Of a DNA stretch of 64,000 nt, positions 34,721-43,541 are shown piece after piece. Source of the stretch: Natrialba asiatica DSM 12278 (GTDB taxonomy: Archaea; Halobacteriota; Halobacteria; Halobacteriales; Natrialbaceae); NCBI RefSeq assembly GCF_000337555.1, contig NZ_AOIO01000021.1, positions 271,853 through 335,852 of the forward strand, given 5' to 3'. The notes beneath the pieces were generated by a model. The model saw only the letters and a program-made list of their open reading frames with translations, was not told where the DNA came from and did no database searches. The position numbers and the translations under genes are program-made. How positions within the stretch are numbered: the stretch's first letter is position 1; every line of letters begins with the position of its first letter.

Positions 34721-35290
34721 ATGCCAGCTGTTGCGATCGTCGGCGGCGGCCCCGCCGGCCTGAGCGCCGCACTCTTCACTGCAAAGAACGGTCTCGAGAC
34801 GGTCGTTTTCGACACTGACGAGACCTGGATGCACAAGGCCCACCTGTTCAACTACCTCGGCGTCCGCAGTCTCAGCGGGGACGAGTACCTCGAAATCGCC
34901 CGCGGACAGGTCGAGGACCGCGGCGGTTCGATCAACGGCGACGAATCGGTCGTCGGCATCGAACAGACGGACAACGGGTTCCAAATCGAAACCGAGGCCG
35001 GCGAGTACGAGGCGACCTACGTCGTGCTCGCGACCGGAGCCGACCGATCGCTCGCGGAAGAACTCGACCTCGCGTTCGACGACGAGGACACGGTCGACGT
35101 GGGTCTCGACATGGAAACGAGCGTCGACGACCTGTACGCGACGGGTGCGATGGTGCGCGCCGAAGAGTGGCAGGCCGTGATCGCTGCCGGCGACGGCGGG
35201 GCGGCGGCCCTCGACATCCTCAGCAAGGAGAAAGGCGAGCACTTCCACGACTTCGATACGCCCGCCGACGTGCCGTCGCTCAGCGAGTGA
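34721..35290 (+). CDS. Mini FAD-dependent oxidoreductase (thioredoxin-reductase-like)
   Basis: This 189-residue protein keeps only the FAD half of the thioredoxin reductase fold: dinucleotide motif VGGGPAGLSAALF, ATGAD strand, and the C-terminal D-L-Y-A-T-G...A-A-G-D-G-G-A-A-A-L helix that closes over the flavin. The NADPH domain and the redox C-x-x-C are missing, and there is no cysteine in the protein. It probably binds FAD, but the electron donor must be something else. AT-rich sequence with a CGTTTATCCC box (34689-34698) lies about 27 bp upstream of the start. Confidence 0.8.
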   Translation: MPAVAIVGGGPAGLSAALFTAKNGLETVVFDTDETWMHKAHLFNYLGVRSLSGDEYLEIARGQVEDRGGSINGDESVVGIEQTDNGFQIETEAGEYEATYVVLATGADRSLAEELDLAFDDEDTVDVGLDMETSVDDLYATGAMVRAEEWQAVIAAGDGGAAALDILSKEKGEHFHDFDTPADVPSLSE

Positions 35291-35365
35291 GCGGCCGCTA
35301 TCGCCGCATCACGGCCTGCACGTTCGGGCCTCGAAACTATCCCACTTCCCGGTGGACGGACGTAC

Positions 35366-35875
35366 ATGGAGTTCACCGACTTCGAGGACGTATTCGTCCA
35401 CAAACTCGCCCAGCAGTACTACATCGAACAGGAACTCGTCGGTACGCTCGACGAGATGGCGATCAACGCGACCAACGACCGGCTGAGCGACGGATTCGCC
35501 GATCACCGCGACGAAACCCGAACCCAGGTCGGACGGATCGAAGACGTGTTCGCGGCGCTCGACCGACCCGCGGAGGCCAGGGACGCTCCCATCCTCGACG
35601 CGCTCGAGGAGGAACGACTCGAACTCGAACAGGCCATCACGGACGACGACCTGCTGAATATGGTCTACCTGAACGCGGGCATGATGACCGAACGCGTCGA
35701 GATGACCGCCTACGAAGGCTTATCGATGATGGCGGATCGACTGGAGTACGACAGGGCGGTCACTGCACCGCTCGAATCGAACTACGACGAGGAGAAATCG
35801 ACCTACCGCGAACTCGAGACGATGGCGACGGCCTCGGAGCTGAAATCCCTGTGGGACCGGCTAACCCCGTCGTAA
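35366..35875 (+). CDS. DUF892 (YciE/YciF) ferritin-like protein, paralogue B
   Basis: This 169-residue helical protein is related to the one at 32135-32665: FVHKLAQQYYIEQELVGTLDEM as helix 1, HRDETRTQVGRIEDVFAAL as helix 2, and MTAYEGL at the third Glu site. It has the same probable di-metal ferritin-like core. It lies 75 bp downstream of the mini-flavoprotein on the same strand, so the two could share an mRNA and form an iron or oxidant-related pair (inference). Confidence 0.83.
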   Translation: MEFTDFEDVFVHKLAQQYYIEQELVGTLDEMAINATNDRLSDGFADHRDETRTQVGRIEDVFAALDRPAEARDAPILDALEEERLELEQAITDDDLLNMVYLNAGMMTERVEMTAYEGLSMMADRLEYDRAVTAPLESNYDEEKSTYRELETMATASELKSLWDRLTPS

Positions 35876-35961
35876 TCGATCGGATCGAACCGCCGTTTCT
35901 CGCCGCAGTCCCCCGCCGATCGACCCGGCGACTACAAGGGATCGCACACCGAACTCCGCGT

Positions 35962-36243
35962 GTGCAACTCGAGTGCGTCTTCTTCGGCCCGTTCCGCGAC
36001 GCCGTCGGCACGAAAACCGTCCGCTACGAGACGACCGCCGAAACCGTCGGCGGCCTCCTTCGCGAACTCGAAGCCGACGTTCCCGAACTCGACGGTGAAC
36101 TCGTCGCCGCCGACGGCGCGGGGCTCGCGGGCGATACCGTCGTGACGCTCGACAAGCGAAATATAATGCATATCGACGGACTGACAACGCGAGTTCACGA
36201 GGACGACGTGATTCGACTGGTGCCGTCCGTGTACGGCGGGTGA
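35962..36243 (+). CDS. MoaD-like/ubiquitin-like small modifier (SAMP-type) protein
   Basis: The 93-residue beta-grasp protein starts at GTG 35962 and ends in VPSVYGG, the C-terminal di-glycine needed for adenylation and sulfur transfer. FFGPFRDAVGTKTVRYE and TVGGLLRELEADVPEL are the classic MoaD/SAMP strand-helix pattern. MoaD proteins donate sulfur for molybdopterin or tungstopterin; SAMPs in haloarchaea also tag proteins. It converges with the tungsten AOR gene, the two stops about 45 bp apart, so a cofactor role is attractive but not shown. The frame extends far upstream without conserved residues, so this start is preferred. Confidence 0.83.
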   Translation: MQLECVFFGPFRDAVGTKTVRYETTAETVGGLLRELEADVPELDGELVAADGAGLAGDTVVTLDKRNIMHIDGLTTRVHEDDVIRLVPSVYGG

Positions 36244-36285
36244 CCGTCAACCAGAACCGGCAAGCGTCGAGCGGCACGTGGCGAG

Positions 36286-37968
36286 TCAGTCCGCCGAGGG
36301 AACGGCCGAATCGACCGCAATTGCGGCTCGATCCGCAACCGTTCCGTCGTGATTCCAGCCGCGAGCGTCGTAATACTCCGTGAGTGCGTCCTCGAAATCG
36401 GGGATTTCGTATGGCAGTCGATCGTCGTCGCGGTCGAGGCCGCGACGATTGTTGAAGTGCCGTTCGCGTTCGACAGTACGGGCACCGATGTCGAGGAGCG
36501 TCGCGTAGTCGGCGTCGAACAACGCTTCGAGTCGGTCCTCGGTGACGTAATCTCCCCCGAACGCACAGATGATTCCCGTGTCGCGGAACACGTTGTGATT
36601 CTCCATCGCGACGAGCGTCTCGGCCTTGCCGAGCGTCCCCTCGGGATCGAGTTCGCCGCTGTACTCGAGTCCCAGCATGCCGGCGTACATGTGATCCGCG
36701 CCGCGGTTCGAAACGGCGTAGGAGAGTCCCTGACCGTGCAGGACGCGCCCGTCGTGGGCGGCGAACTCCATGCCCTTCACGGTGTAATCGTCGACGCCGA
36801 GATCGTCGTGACAGCGGGCGACCCCCTCTGCGAGCACGTCGCCAACGCCCTCACGGCGGGCGATTCGTTCCGTGATATCCCGGGCGAGTTCCGCGTTTCC
36901 GAACTCGTCCTCGCCGGCGAGGTAGGCCGCGACGGTGACGCCCGCGGAGATGGTGTCCATGCCGAGGGTATCACACAGGTCGTTGGCCTGCATCACGTCG
37001 ACGATGTCGCCGACGCCCTGCAGCGAACCGAACGAATACACGGTCTCGAACTCCGGCCCCTCCGTCTCGACGCCGCGGTCCTCGTCCCGCGTCGGGAGTT
37101 TGCAGGCGTAGGCGCAGGCCGAGCACGCGCCCTTCTTATACTTCTTTGCCTCGACCGCGTCGCCGCCGATACGGTCTGCGTTCTCGAACTCGTAGTCCTC
37201 GAAGTACCGCGTGGGCAGGGAGAAGTTGTCGTTGATGAACTCCGTGCTACCGGTCGTCCCCTGGCGGCGCATCAGGTCGTCGGACTGGGCGGCCTCGCGG
37301 TGGACGTCCGTCGTCGGGGAACTCGGGATGTCTACCTCGACGGCTGCCGCCGAATCGCCCTCAAAGGTGACGCACTTGACGTTTTTCGAGCCCAGAACGG
37401 CACCGAGGCCGCCGCGACCGAAGGCCCGCGAGTCGAAGGTCATCACCGACGCGAAGCGAACGAGGTTCTCGCCCGCGGGGCCGATCGCAATGCAGTGCTC
37501 GGGACCGAGGTCGTGGTGGTCGGCCATGTAGTCCGACGTTTCGGGCACCGTCGCGCCCGCGAGTTCAGGAACCGGCTCGAACTCGACGCCCGAATCGGTG
37601 ACGTGGACGGCGAGCGGCTCGTCGCTCTTCCCGGTGAGTTCGAGGACGCTGATGGCCGTGTCGACGAAGTTGCGTGAGAGGTAGCCGCCGGCGTTGGTCG
37701 AGACGAGGCCGTCGGTCAGCGGCGAGAGGCCGGTCATGTTCATGCGGCCGGTAAAGGACATCCGGGACTGCTGGAGCGGGCCGGTCGAGAGGTAGGCGCG
37801 GTTCTCGGGGCCGAACGGGTCCGCGTCGAACGGGATGCGTTCGTGGGCGAGCGCGGTCGCCGTCGCCCGCCCGCCGACGGTGTCGGCGAGCAGGTCGTCG
37901 ATGGACGTCTCGGTGGCCGTTCGCTCGCCGACGTCGACGGTGAGCAGCGGGCCGTTCGCGTGGAGCAT
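36286..37968 (-). CDS. Aldehyde:ferredoxin oxidoreductase family (tungsten enzyme)
   Basis: The 560-residue protein matches the AOR family along its length: TGPLQQSRMSFTGRMNM in domain 1, FGRGGLGAVLGSKNVK as the pterin-binding segment, and 4Fe-4S ligands C282-x2-C285-x3-C289 and C468 (GIICAFGG). These enzymes oxidise aldehydes to acids, passing electrons to ferredoxin through a tungstopterin site. ATG 37968 is preferred over TTG 37977. Context with a MoaD-like gene fits the cofactor need. Haloarchaea carry several AOR paralogues with unknown aldehyde preference. Confidence 0.92.
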   Translation of the reverse strand: MLHANGPLLTVDVGERTATETSIDDLLADTVGGRATATALAHERIPFDADPFGPENRAYLSTGPLQQSRMSFTGRMNMTGLSPLTDGLVSTNAGGYLSRNFVDTAISVLELTGKSDEPLAVHVTDSGVEFEPVPELAGATVPETSDYMADHHDLGPEHCIAIGPAGENLVRFASVMTFDSRAFGRGGLGAVLGSKNVKCVTFEGDSAAAVEVDIPSSPTTDVHREAAQSDDLMRRQGTTGSTEFINDNFSLPTRYFEDYEFENADRIGGDAVEAKKYKKGACSACAYACKLPTRDEDRGVETEGPEFETVYSFGSLQGVGDIVDVMQANDLCDTLGMDTISAGVTVAAYLAGEDEFGNAELARDITERIARREGVGDVLAEGVARCHDDLGVDDYTVKGMEFAAHDGRVLHGQGLSYAVSNRGADHMYAGMLGLEYSGELDPEGTLGKAETLVAMENHNVFRDTGIICAFGGDYVTEDRLEALFDADYATLLDIGARTVERERHFNNRRGLDRDDDRLPYEIPDFEDALTEYYDARGWNHDGTVADRAAIAVDSAVPSAD

Positions 37969-38138
37969 GGCGAACAATTATCGGTGTACAACCTTAGCTG
38001 TAAGCCACCGAATTGGTTCGAGTATCTATATTGACGGGTTATGGCTGCTACCGGAACGCCAGGATACCGGGAACCCAGCCGCGAATATATAATGGTACTC
38101 TCGTTTGTTACTTTAAATTATTACTGTTCCACAACACA

Positions 38139-38546
38139 TCAAATGGTGTCACAACTGTCTGATACAAAAATCTCAGTTCGATCCGCTTCTCGAATATCAA
38201 TATGAACCTGACCACAATCAGTATCAATACTGTTCGAAAAGTCAAATTCCTCGAGTGAGGATCCAGAAATACCGTATTCGATTCTATATGCCCCCGGTTC
38301 TGAAGGGAGATCCTCTTCTACGACAAAAGAAGGGACAGTAACATCATCGTCAGAATTTGGCTCTATTCGCATAGATTCGTCATAGACTGTGGATTCACTC
38401 TCGAAGATTTGTATCTCAAAGGATACCGCTGAAGATGAGAAGTTTCCAATAGCAACCCTAGCGAGTCTTGCCTCTCGGTTGTTCATCACGCATCCCGAAG
38501 TAATAGGTATTAGACATAGACTAGCGAGTGCTGTTCGTCGCTTCAT
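38139..38546 (-). CDS. Small Tat-type lipoprotein in an AT-rich islet
   Basis: The 135-residue protein starts MKRRTALASLCLIPITSGC: a short basic region, hydrophobic core and a lipobox-like cysteine at 19, so it is probably an exported lipoprotein. The mature part looks beta-rich and contains D-x-C...D-S-C cysteines that may pair. Its codons use A/T at third positions far more than the neighbours (for example many ATA, TTT, GAT, AAT), a sign of recent acquisition. A MITE lies 70 bp upstream. Function unknown. Confidence 0.7.
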   Translation of the reverse strand: MKRRTALASLCLIPITSGCVMNNREARLARVAIGNFSSSAVSFEIQIFESESTVYDESMRIEPNSDDDVTVPSFVVEEDLPSEPGAYRIEYGISGSSLEEFDFSNSIDTDCGQVHIDIREADRTEIFVSDSCDTI

Positions 38547-38886
38547 CTACTGTACAATCTATGTGTTTGGATATAAATTATTTACTTGTGTCAAGAGTGG
38601 TCAGTACGACGCTCGGCTATAGTAGCCACTGACAGTCACTGTACACTCAATCGCACGATAGCTTTGTGGTCGGTGTGTAAACAGTTTCAGTGGTTACTAT
38701 AACCGATTTCGCTACTGTTCGGACAAAGATGTCATCAGTCGATATAAAACCGAATGTCTACAGCGGCCATACGATCCAGCGTTCACCCTCTCACGTTCGT
38801 CTCCTATCGAGTGCACGAGCGACACGACACACCCCAGCGCACTTGCCTGCCCCCGCTTTTTGGTCCCCGCGAGTGGAGGTCGCGAC
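38547..38886. other. Intergenic region containing a MITE
   Basis: These 340 bp hold the promoter of the lipoprotein gene, an 84-bp MITE (38618-38701) and the promoter side of the next gene. No additional coding sequence is supported. Confidence 0.5.
38618..38701. mobile_element. 84-bp MITE with terminal inverted repeats
   Basis: TATAGTAGCCACTGA (38618-38632) and TCAGTGGTTACTATA (38687-38701) are 15-bp inverted repeats with one mismatch. The interior has no coding capacity. Short palindromic-ended sequences of this kind, related to haloarchaeal IS termini, are scattered in Natrialbales genomes as non-autonomous elements. No transposase with these ends is present in the window, so it would be mobilised in trans. 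The outer TATA may include the target duplication. Confidence 0.65.
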
Positions 38887-39825
38887 ATGAACGACGAGCG
38901 CTGGACCACCCTCAGAACCCAGTGTGAAACGCTCGACCCTGGCACTGAACTCGAGACGCCGGTCTCGGACCGTCGGTTCAGCGTCGTCCGAACGGCCGGG
39001 GATCGGATCGTCGTCCGCTTCGAGGACAGCGGCGAGGAACGCCCGCTCTGGCGCGACCAGTTCGACGTGTTCGTCGACCAGCTCGCGGACGCCCCGGTGG
39101 CCGTCGCCGACCTCCAGCCGAGCGTCGAACCCTACGCCGTCGTCGTCACGCTCGCCCCCGAGTTCACGATTGCGGACGACGCGATCGTCCCCGATCCCGA
39201 AGACGCCGTCGCCGGCGAGAGCCCGTTTCTGGTCTCCGCGGTCGAGGCGCGAACCCAGCCCGAACGCGTGCACGACGACGCGCTGTTGCTCGCCGCCTTG
39301 CTCGACGGCTTCGACGATATCGACGACGCGGCCGATCCCTCGTCCCTCGAGACGGACCCACTGACGGATCTGTACGTCCTCTCCTCGGACGTGCAGCGGG
39401 GCACGGACCGACTTCGCGGTTCGGCGCGAGACGCGTTGCTCGACAGACTGGGGCCAGATCAGGAGCTTCACGGCCGGTACGGAACCGTCCGCCGAACGGT
39501 TCGCGAGCACCGGCAGCCGCTGGACGAGGAGGCCGTGTTCGACGCCCTCGACGGGTACGATATCCCGCGCGAGTGGGTCCTCGGGATCGATCCGGAGAAA
39601 CTCGACGTGGTCCTCTCGGTGACCGATCTCGCCGCCGACGAAGTCTACGAGACCCGTGAAAGCGTCTACGTGCAGAAGACGAGTGTCGACGAGGACGAGA
39701 AGTACTCGCGGCTGCAGGGGCTCATCGATCAGGTCGCCGCACTCGAGGGCGAGGAGGGGGAGTCCATTCGCGAGGAGTTAGACGAGATCGAATCGCGGCT
39801 CGAGGCGGCGCTCGCGAGCGACTGA
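38887..39825 (+). CDS. Conserved haloarchaeal protein, function unknown
   Basis: This 312-residue soluble acidic protein has no cysteines beyond one near the N-terminus and no membrane segment. The N-terminal 80 residues look like a small beta domain (FSVVRTAGDRIVVRFEDSGE). The middle is helical, and the end (about 265-312) is a predicted coiled coil built of Glu/Leu heptads. I recognise no family. Normal local codon use contrasts with the AT-rich islet just upstream. ATG 38887 is the first start after the MITE-containing spacer. Confidence 0.65.
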   Translation: MNDERWTTLRTQCETLDPGTELETPVSDRRFSVVRTAGDRIVVRFEDSGEERPLWRDQFDVFVDQLADAPVAVADLQPSVEPYAVVVTLAPEFTIADDAIVPDPEDAVAGESPFLVSAVEARTQPERVHDDALLLAALLDGFDDIDDAADPSSLETDPLTDLYVLSSDVQRGTDRLRGSARDALLDRLGPDQELHGRYGTVRRTVREHRQPLDEEAVFDALDGYDIPREWVLGIDPEKLDVVLSVTDLAADEVYETRESVYVQKTSVDEDEKYSRLQGLIDQVAALEGEEGESIREELDEIESRLEAALASD

Positions 39826-39861
39826 GGTGGATCGTAGCGAGCGGCCGGCGATCGGGGAGGG

Positions 39862-40173
39862 TCACACGCCGCGGAAGAGAAGGACGGCCGCCACGCCGGA
39901 GACGAGTGCGAGAAGCACGTTTTCGGTCCGCCAGGCGACGAGAAGCGCCACCGCGCCAGCACCCCACTCGGGCGGGCCGGCACGGGCCAACTCGGGACCG
40001 ACGATCGAAACGATGATCGCCCCGGGGAGCACCGCGAGGCCGGCTTCGGCGTACTCCGGTACCTCGATGCGACTAAGCAGCCACAAGCCGCCCGCTTTCG
40101 TGATGTAGGTCACGGCGCTCATCCCGAGAATGACCGCGACGACGGCTGGCGTGAGGTGCAATTCAGGCAGCAA
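39862..40173 (-). CDS. azlD: AzlD-like branched-chain amino acid exporter subunit
   Basis: The 103-residue protein has three to four hydrophobic segments with the AzlD pattern VTYITKAGGLWLLSR, AEAGLAVLPGAIIVS and a terminal LLALVSGVAAVLLF. The most likely start is TTG at 40173, inside the end of azlC (11-bp overlap); there is no ATG or GTG in frame near it. AzlC and AzlD together export branched-chain amino acids or related compounds. A longer in-frame extension upstream is antisense-free but shadows azlC. Confidence 0.8.
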   Translation of the reverse strand: MLPELHLTPAVVAVILGMSAVTYITKAGGLWLLSRIEVPEYAEAGLAVLPGAIIVSIVGPELARAGPPEWGAGAVALLVAWRTENVLLALVSGVAAVLLFRGV

Positions 40174-40897
40174 CCCGGACCACCTCCGCGAAACACCCGG
40201 CGAGCCCGCCGAGTAGAATGTACCACCGGCCCGGCAGGACGGACGCGGCCCCGATTGCAACGCCGAACGCAGCCGCCCAGGGGAGAAGCCGTGATCGTCC
40301 ATCCCACAACTCGACCGCGATCGCGATGAAAACCGCCGTGAGTGCGAAATCGAGCCCGTATCGGGCGGGGTCGCCGATAGCCGCACCGGAAACCGCACCG
40401 ACGACCGTCGCGCTGATCCAGAAGATCCAGATCGCCAACCCGCTGCCGAGGAGGAACGCACCCCGCCGACTTCCGGATCTGAACTCACCCATCGTCAACG
40501 CCCAGTTCTCGTCGGCGGTAAAGAACACGCTTCCGTAGGATTGCAGCGGTGACAACCGACTAAACCACGGTTGGAGTGCCGCCCCCATTAAGACGTATCG
40601 GAGGTTCACGATGAACGTCGTGGCGATAATGGTGCCGACGGGAATCGGATGCGCCCAGAGTTCGATCGCGATCAGCTGTGCGGCCCCCGCGAGGACGGTC
40701 GCACTCATGAACGCGGCCTCCGCGACGGTTACCCCCGATTGAGCGGCCAACACGCCGAAGGCGATTCCGTATCCGGCGACGCTGAGCGCGATCGGAATAC
40801 ACTCGATAAACCCCTCGCGAACCCCCGTCATCGAGAAGTGCATCGTCCGATCGGCGCGTTCGCTTTCAGCCGGCGAGTCGGACGTCTCAGCACTCAT
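40163..40897 (-). CDS. azlC: AzlC-like branched-chain amino acid permease
   Basis: The 244-residue membrane protein carries the AzlC hallmarks: a GIECIPIALSVAGYGIAFG-like first segment (here EGFIECIPIALSVAGYG), FMSATVLAGAAQLIAIEL, NLRYVLMGAAL and a following TADENWAL segment. Five to six membrane helices are predicted. It pairs with AzlD, whose start overlaps this stop. ATG 40897 (MSAETSDSPAESERAD) gives an acidic hydrophilic N-terminus normal for haloarchaea. A winged-helix regulator gene lies 117 bp upstream on the same strand. Confidence 0.88.
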   Translation of the reverse strand: MSAETSDSPAESERADRTMHFSMTGVREGFIECIPIALSVAGYGIAFGVLAAQSGVTVAEAAFMSATVLAGAAQLIAIELWAHPIPVGTIIATTFIVNLRYVLMGAALQPWFSRLSPLQSYGSVFFTADENWALTMGEFRSGSRRGAFLLGSGLAIWIFWISATVVGAVSGAAIGDPARYGLDFALTAVFIAIAVELWDGRSRLLPWAAAFGVAIGAASVLPGRWYILLGGLAGCFAEVVRVAA

Positions 40898-41013
40898 CGA
40901 ACCACATCCACGAACCGTCGGTCCTGTGATACCTGATCGAAGCCGGCACACTCTCGTCCAGCGTCGAAACCCACCTAAAGACTCGGAGAACTAGAGTTCT
41001 CCCGGCAGAACGG

Positions 41014-41364
41014 CTAATCCCGCAGGGCCTGCGCTTCGATGATGTCTCGGGTCAGTGTTTCGCCGCGCTGGCTCAGGGAATACGTTCCGTTGTCGCTATA
41101 GAGCAACCCGAACCCGTCCAACCGCCGGAGGTGATAGTTAAATTTTCCCTTGTCCTCGATCGATGCCGATTCCCGAAGCGTCGTGTACGAGATCGGCTCC
41201 GACCGGTTGTACAACACGGTGAGAATTTCCAGTCGAATCGTGTTTGAAAGGACCGCTAACGCATCGGTGACGGTTTCGATCTCGTTCGCTTCCAGCGAGC
41301 GCTCGGCGGTCGACGGTTCGTGAGCGGCGTGGTTCTCTGAACAGAGCCAGTGCGGAATCGCCAT
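41014..41364 (-). CDS. Winged-helix (ArsR-like) transcription regulator
   Basis: The 116-residue protein has one winged HTH: TDALAVLSNTIRLEILTVLY, then YTTLRESASIEDKGKFNYHL as the recognition region, and a wing ending near SLSQRGETLTRD. It belongs to the haloarchaeal DNA-binding proteins related to ArsR. ATG 41364 is chosen over an upstream in-frame ATG at 41421. Its place directly upstream of azlCD on the same strand makes it the natural candidate for controlling that exporter, though shared transcription is not shown. Confidence 0.82.
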   Translation of the reverse strand: MAIPHWLCSENHAAHEPSTAERSLEANEIETVTDALAVLSNTIRLEILTVLYNRSEPISYTTLRESASIEDKGKFNYHLRRLDGFGLLYSDNGTYSLSQRGETLTRDIIEAQALRD

Positions 41365-41440
41365 ACTCGATCGATCAGGCCCTGTGAGTATAAACCTCGT
41401 CACGGCTTCCCGAAGGAACACATTGCTCCGTCAGCCGCCG

Positions 41441-43432
41441 TTACCTCGCTTCGCCGACCCGCCGCTCGAGAAAGTCCGCGAGCAGTTCGAACGTCCGGAG
41501 CTGCTGGCGCTGGTCGGTCGAGGCGTGGCCTTCCTCACCGAGTTCGCGATACTCGATGTCGCCGCCGGGGCTGGTCTCGTAACCCAGCGACTCGAGTTCG
41601 TCGCGGAACAGTCGGGCCTGCGAGACGGGGACCCGGCTGTCGTTGACGCCGTGGACCATCAGGAGCGGAGCCGCGAGGTTGTCGGCGTGGGTGATCGGCG
41701 AGCGCTCCTCGTACAGGCCGGGATTCTCCGCGGGCGTGCCGAGGTACTTCTCCATGAGTTCGGTGCGATAGTGGGGCATCGTCGTCTCGTACTGCTCCTC
41801 GAGATCGGTCAGCCCGATCCAGGCGATGGCCGCGTCGTACAGGTCGGGATACTGGACCGCTTGCCAGTACGCCGAGTACCCCCCGTAGGACCCGCCGAAG
41901 ACGACGACGCGGTCGGGATCGAGCCACTCCCGCGTTTCGAGGACGTGCTCCGCGGCCGTCGCCACGTCGCCCTGTTCGGCCCCGCCCCAGTCGTCGAGCA
42001 GGTGCTCGACGAACTCGCGGCCGCGGCCGGTCGAGCCGCGGTAGTTGACCTCCAGCACCGAAAAACCCTGCACGACTAGCATTTGCGTGTAGAGGTCAAA
42101 TTCCGTGGCGTCCCGGGCGCGCGGCCCGCCGTGGATCTTGACGACGAGCGGCGACGGTCGTTCCCCGGAGTCGTACAGCAGCGCGCCGATCTCGAGTTCA
42201 GCCGCCGGTTCGTGGTCGACCGCCGCGGCGGGGGTCTCGGGAACGCCGTCGGATCGGACCGTGACGTACTCCGCGTCGGCGAACTCGTCGGGAGCGAACG
42301 GGCCGTATTCGGCTTCGAGAAGCGTCTCGAACGTGTCCGTTTCGAGGTCGTAGGCGAGCAGTTCCGGTCGGCTGGTCGGGCTGGTGTGCTGGAGCAGGAG
42401 CCGATTCTCGTCGATGCTCACGCCGCGTCGGCCGGGGTGGCCGACAGCCGTCACGCCCGCGGGTACGTCGAGTTCGCGGCCGTCGCCGCTTGCCACGTCG
42501 TAGACGACGGGGACTGTCTGTGCGTCGCGGGTGCGAAGCGCGAGAAATCGGTCGGCGGGGAGAAACCCCACCGCGGACTCCTCGAACTCGCCGTCGCCGT
42601 ACCAAGTGACCGGAGCGTCGCCGTCGGTATCGATGTCCGTTCCCGCATCGGCACCGGCATCGGTACTGGTGTCCTCGAACGTCACGATCCCGGTTCGTCC
42701 AAGATCCGGCGTGTTGTCGGTGACGAGCAGTCGGGTCGAGTTCCCGTCCGGGTCTCCGCGTTCGGTTCCGCTCTTGACCCCGTTTCCCCGACCGCCCCCG
42801 CCGCCGCTCCACGCGACCGGAAACGCTTCCGCACCCACGTCGCCGAGGCCGAGGTTCTGCGGCTCGGAGCCGTCGGCGTTCGCGACGTACACGTCGAGGT
42901 TGTCGAAGTCGTCCGTCTCGTTGGTTGCGTACGCGATTCGGTCGTCACTCGGCGAAAACAGCGGATTTCTAGCAGCTCGTTCGTAGTCGGTCAGTTTGCT
43001 GAACTCGTCGGCGGGACGGTCGTAGCGGTGGACGTTCATCTGGCCGTCCGCGTTCGTGTTGACCAGGAGCGTGTCACCGTCGGCGCTGACATCTTGCAGC
43101 GTCGCCTGACCGTCGAGTTCAAGGACGGACTCGGCCGTCCCGTCACGGGTGAGTGCGTAGATGTCGTTTTGCTCGTCGCCGTCGTCGTCGCGGTGGAAGA
43201 ACACGCGGTCGCCGTCGGCGTCCCAGCGGAGGAACCAGCGGGCGTTGCGCGGGACGTCGCCGTCGGACCACCGGTCGAGTTCACCGGTTTCGGTGTCGAG
43301 GACGTGAAGCTGGTTGCGGCCGGTGGTGTCGTAGTAGAACGCGACGTCGCGCCCGTTCGGCGAGAGGGTCGGATGGGCGATCGTCGGAAGTGATGCGAGG
43401 GCTTCGAGCGCGTCTCCGTCGTCCTTGCTCAT
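41441..43432 (-). CDS. S9 family prolyl oligopeptidase-like serine peptidase
   Basis: The 663-residue protein has an N-terminal beta-propeller built of WD/TolB-like repeats (about 20-400; for example HPTLSPNGRDVAFYY and NPLFSPSDDRIAY) and a C-terminal alpha/beta hydrolase. The triad is S515 in GGSYGGYS, D598 in GVNDSRVP and H636 in EEGHAS. It most resembles acylaminoacyl-peptidase/S9C enzymes, which cut short peptides in the cytoplasm. A Gly/Asn/Asp-rich loop around 215-235 and an Asp/Thr/Ala insert near 265-280 are haloarchaeal low-complexity additions. ATG 43432 is the start with normal composition. Confidence 0.9.
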   Translation of the reverse strand: MSKDDGDALEALASLPTIAHPTLSPNGRDVAFYYDTTGRNQLHVLDTETGELDRWSDGDVPRNARWFLRWDADGDRVFFHRDDDGDEQNDIYALTRDGTAESVLELDGQATLQDVSADGDTLLVNTNADGQMNVHRYDRPADEFSKLTDYERAARNPLFSPSDDRIAYATNETDDFDNLDVYVANADGSEPQNLGLGDVGAEAFPVAWSGGGGGRGNGVKSGTERGDPDGNSTRLLVTDNTPDLGRTGIVTFEDTSTDAGADAGTDIDTDGDAPVTWYGDGEFEESAVGFLPADRFLALRTRDAQTVPVVYDVASGDGRELDVPAGVTAVGHPGRRGVSIDENRLLLQHTSPTSRPELLAYDLETDTFETLLEAEYGPFAPDEFADAEYVTVRSDGVPETPAAAVDHEPAAELEIGALLYDSGERPSPLVVKIHGGPRARDATEFDLYTQMLVVQGFSVLEVNYRGSTGRGREFVEHLLDDWGGAEQGDVATAAEHVLETREWLDPDRVVVFGGSYGGYSAYWQAVQYPDLYDAAIAWIGLTDLEEQYETTMPHYRTELMEKYLGTPAENPGLYEERSPITHADNLAAPLLMVHGVNDSRVPVSQARLFRDELESLGYETSPGGDIEYRELGEEGHASTDQRQQLRTFELLADFLERRVGEAR

Positions 43433-43541
43433 CGTGACCACATCACTCTCTGATAGCTTAATAATTAGGGAATTATCATGTTGTTCAGTCGGAGCAGGAC
43501 CCCCACAAACCCTTTTGGCCATCAGTGCCGTACGTCAAATC

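Noticed and set aside
41384-43393. Long plus-strand frames opposite the S9 peptidase
   Set aside because: The minus strand has a complete propeller plus hydrolase triad; the plus frames show no family signature.
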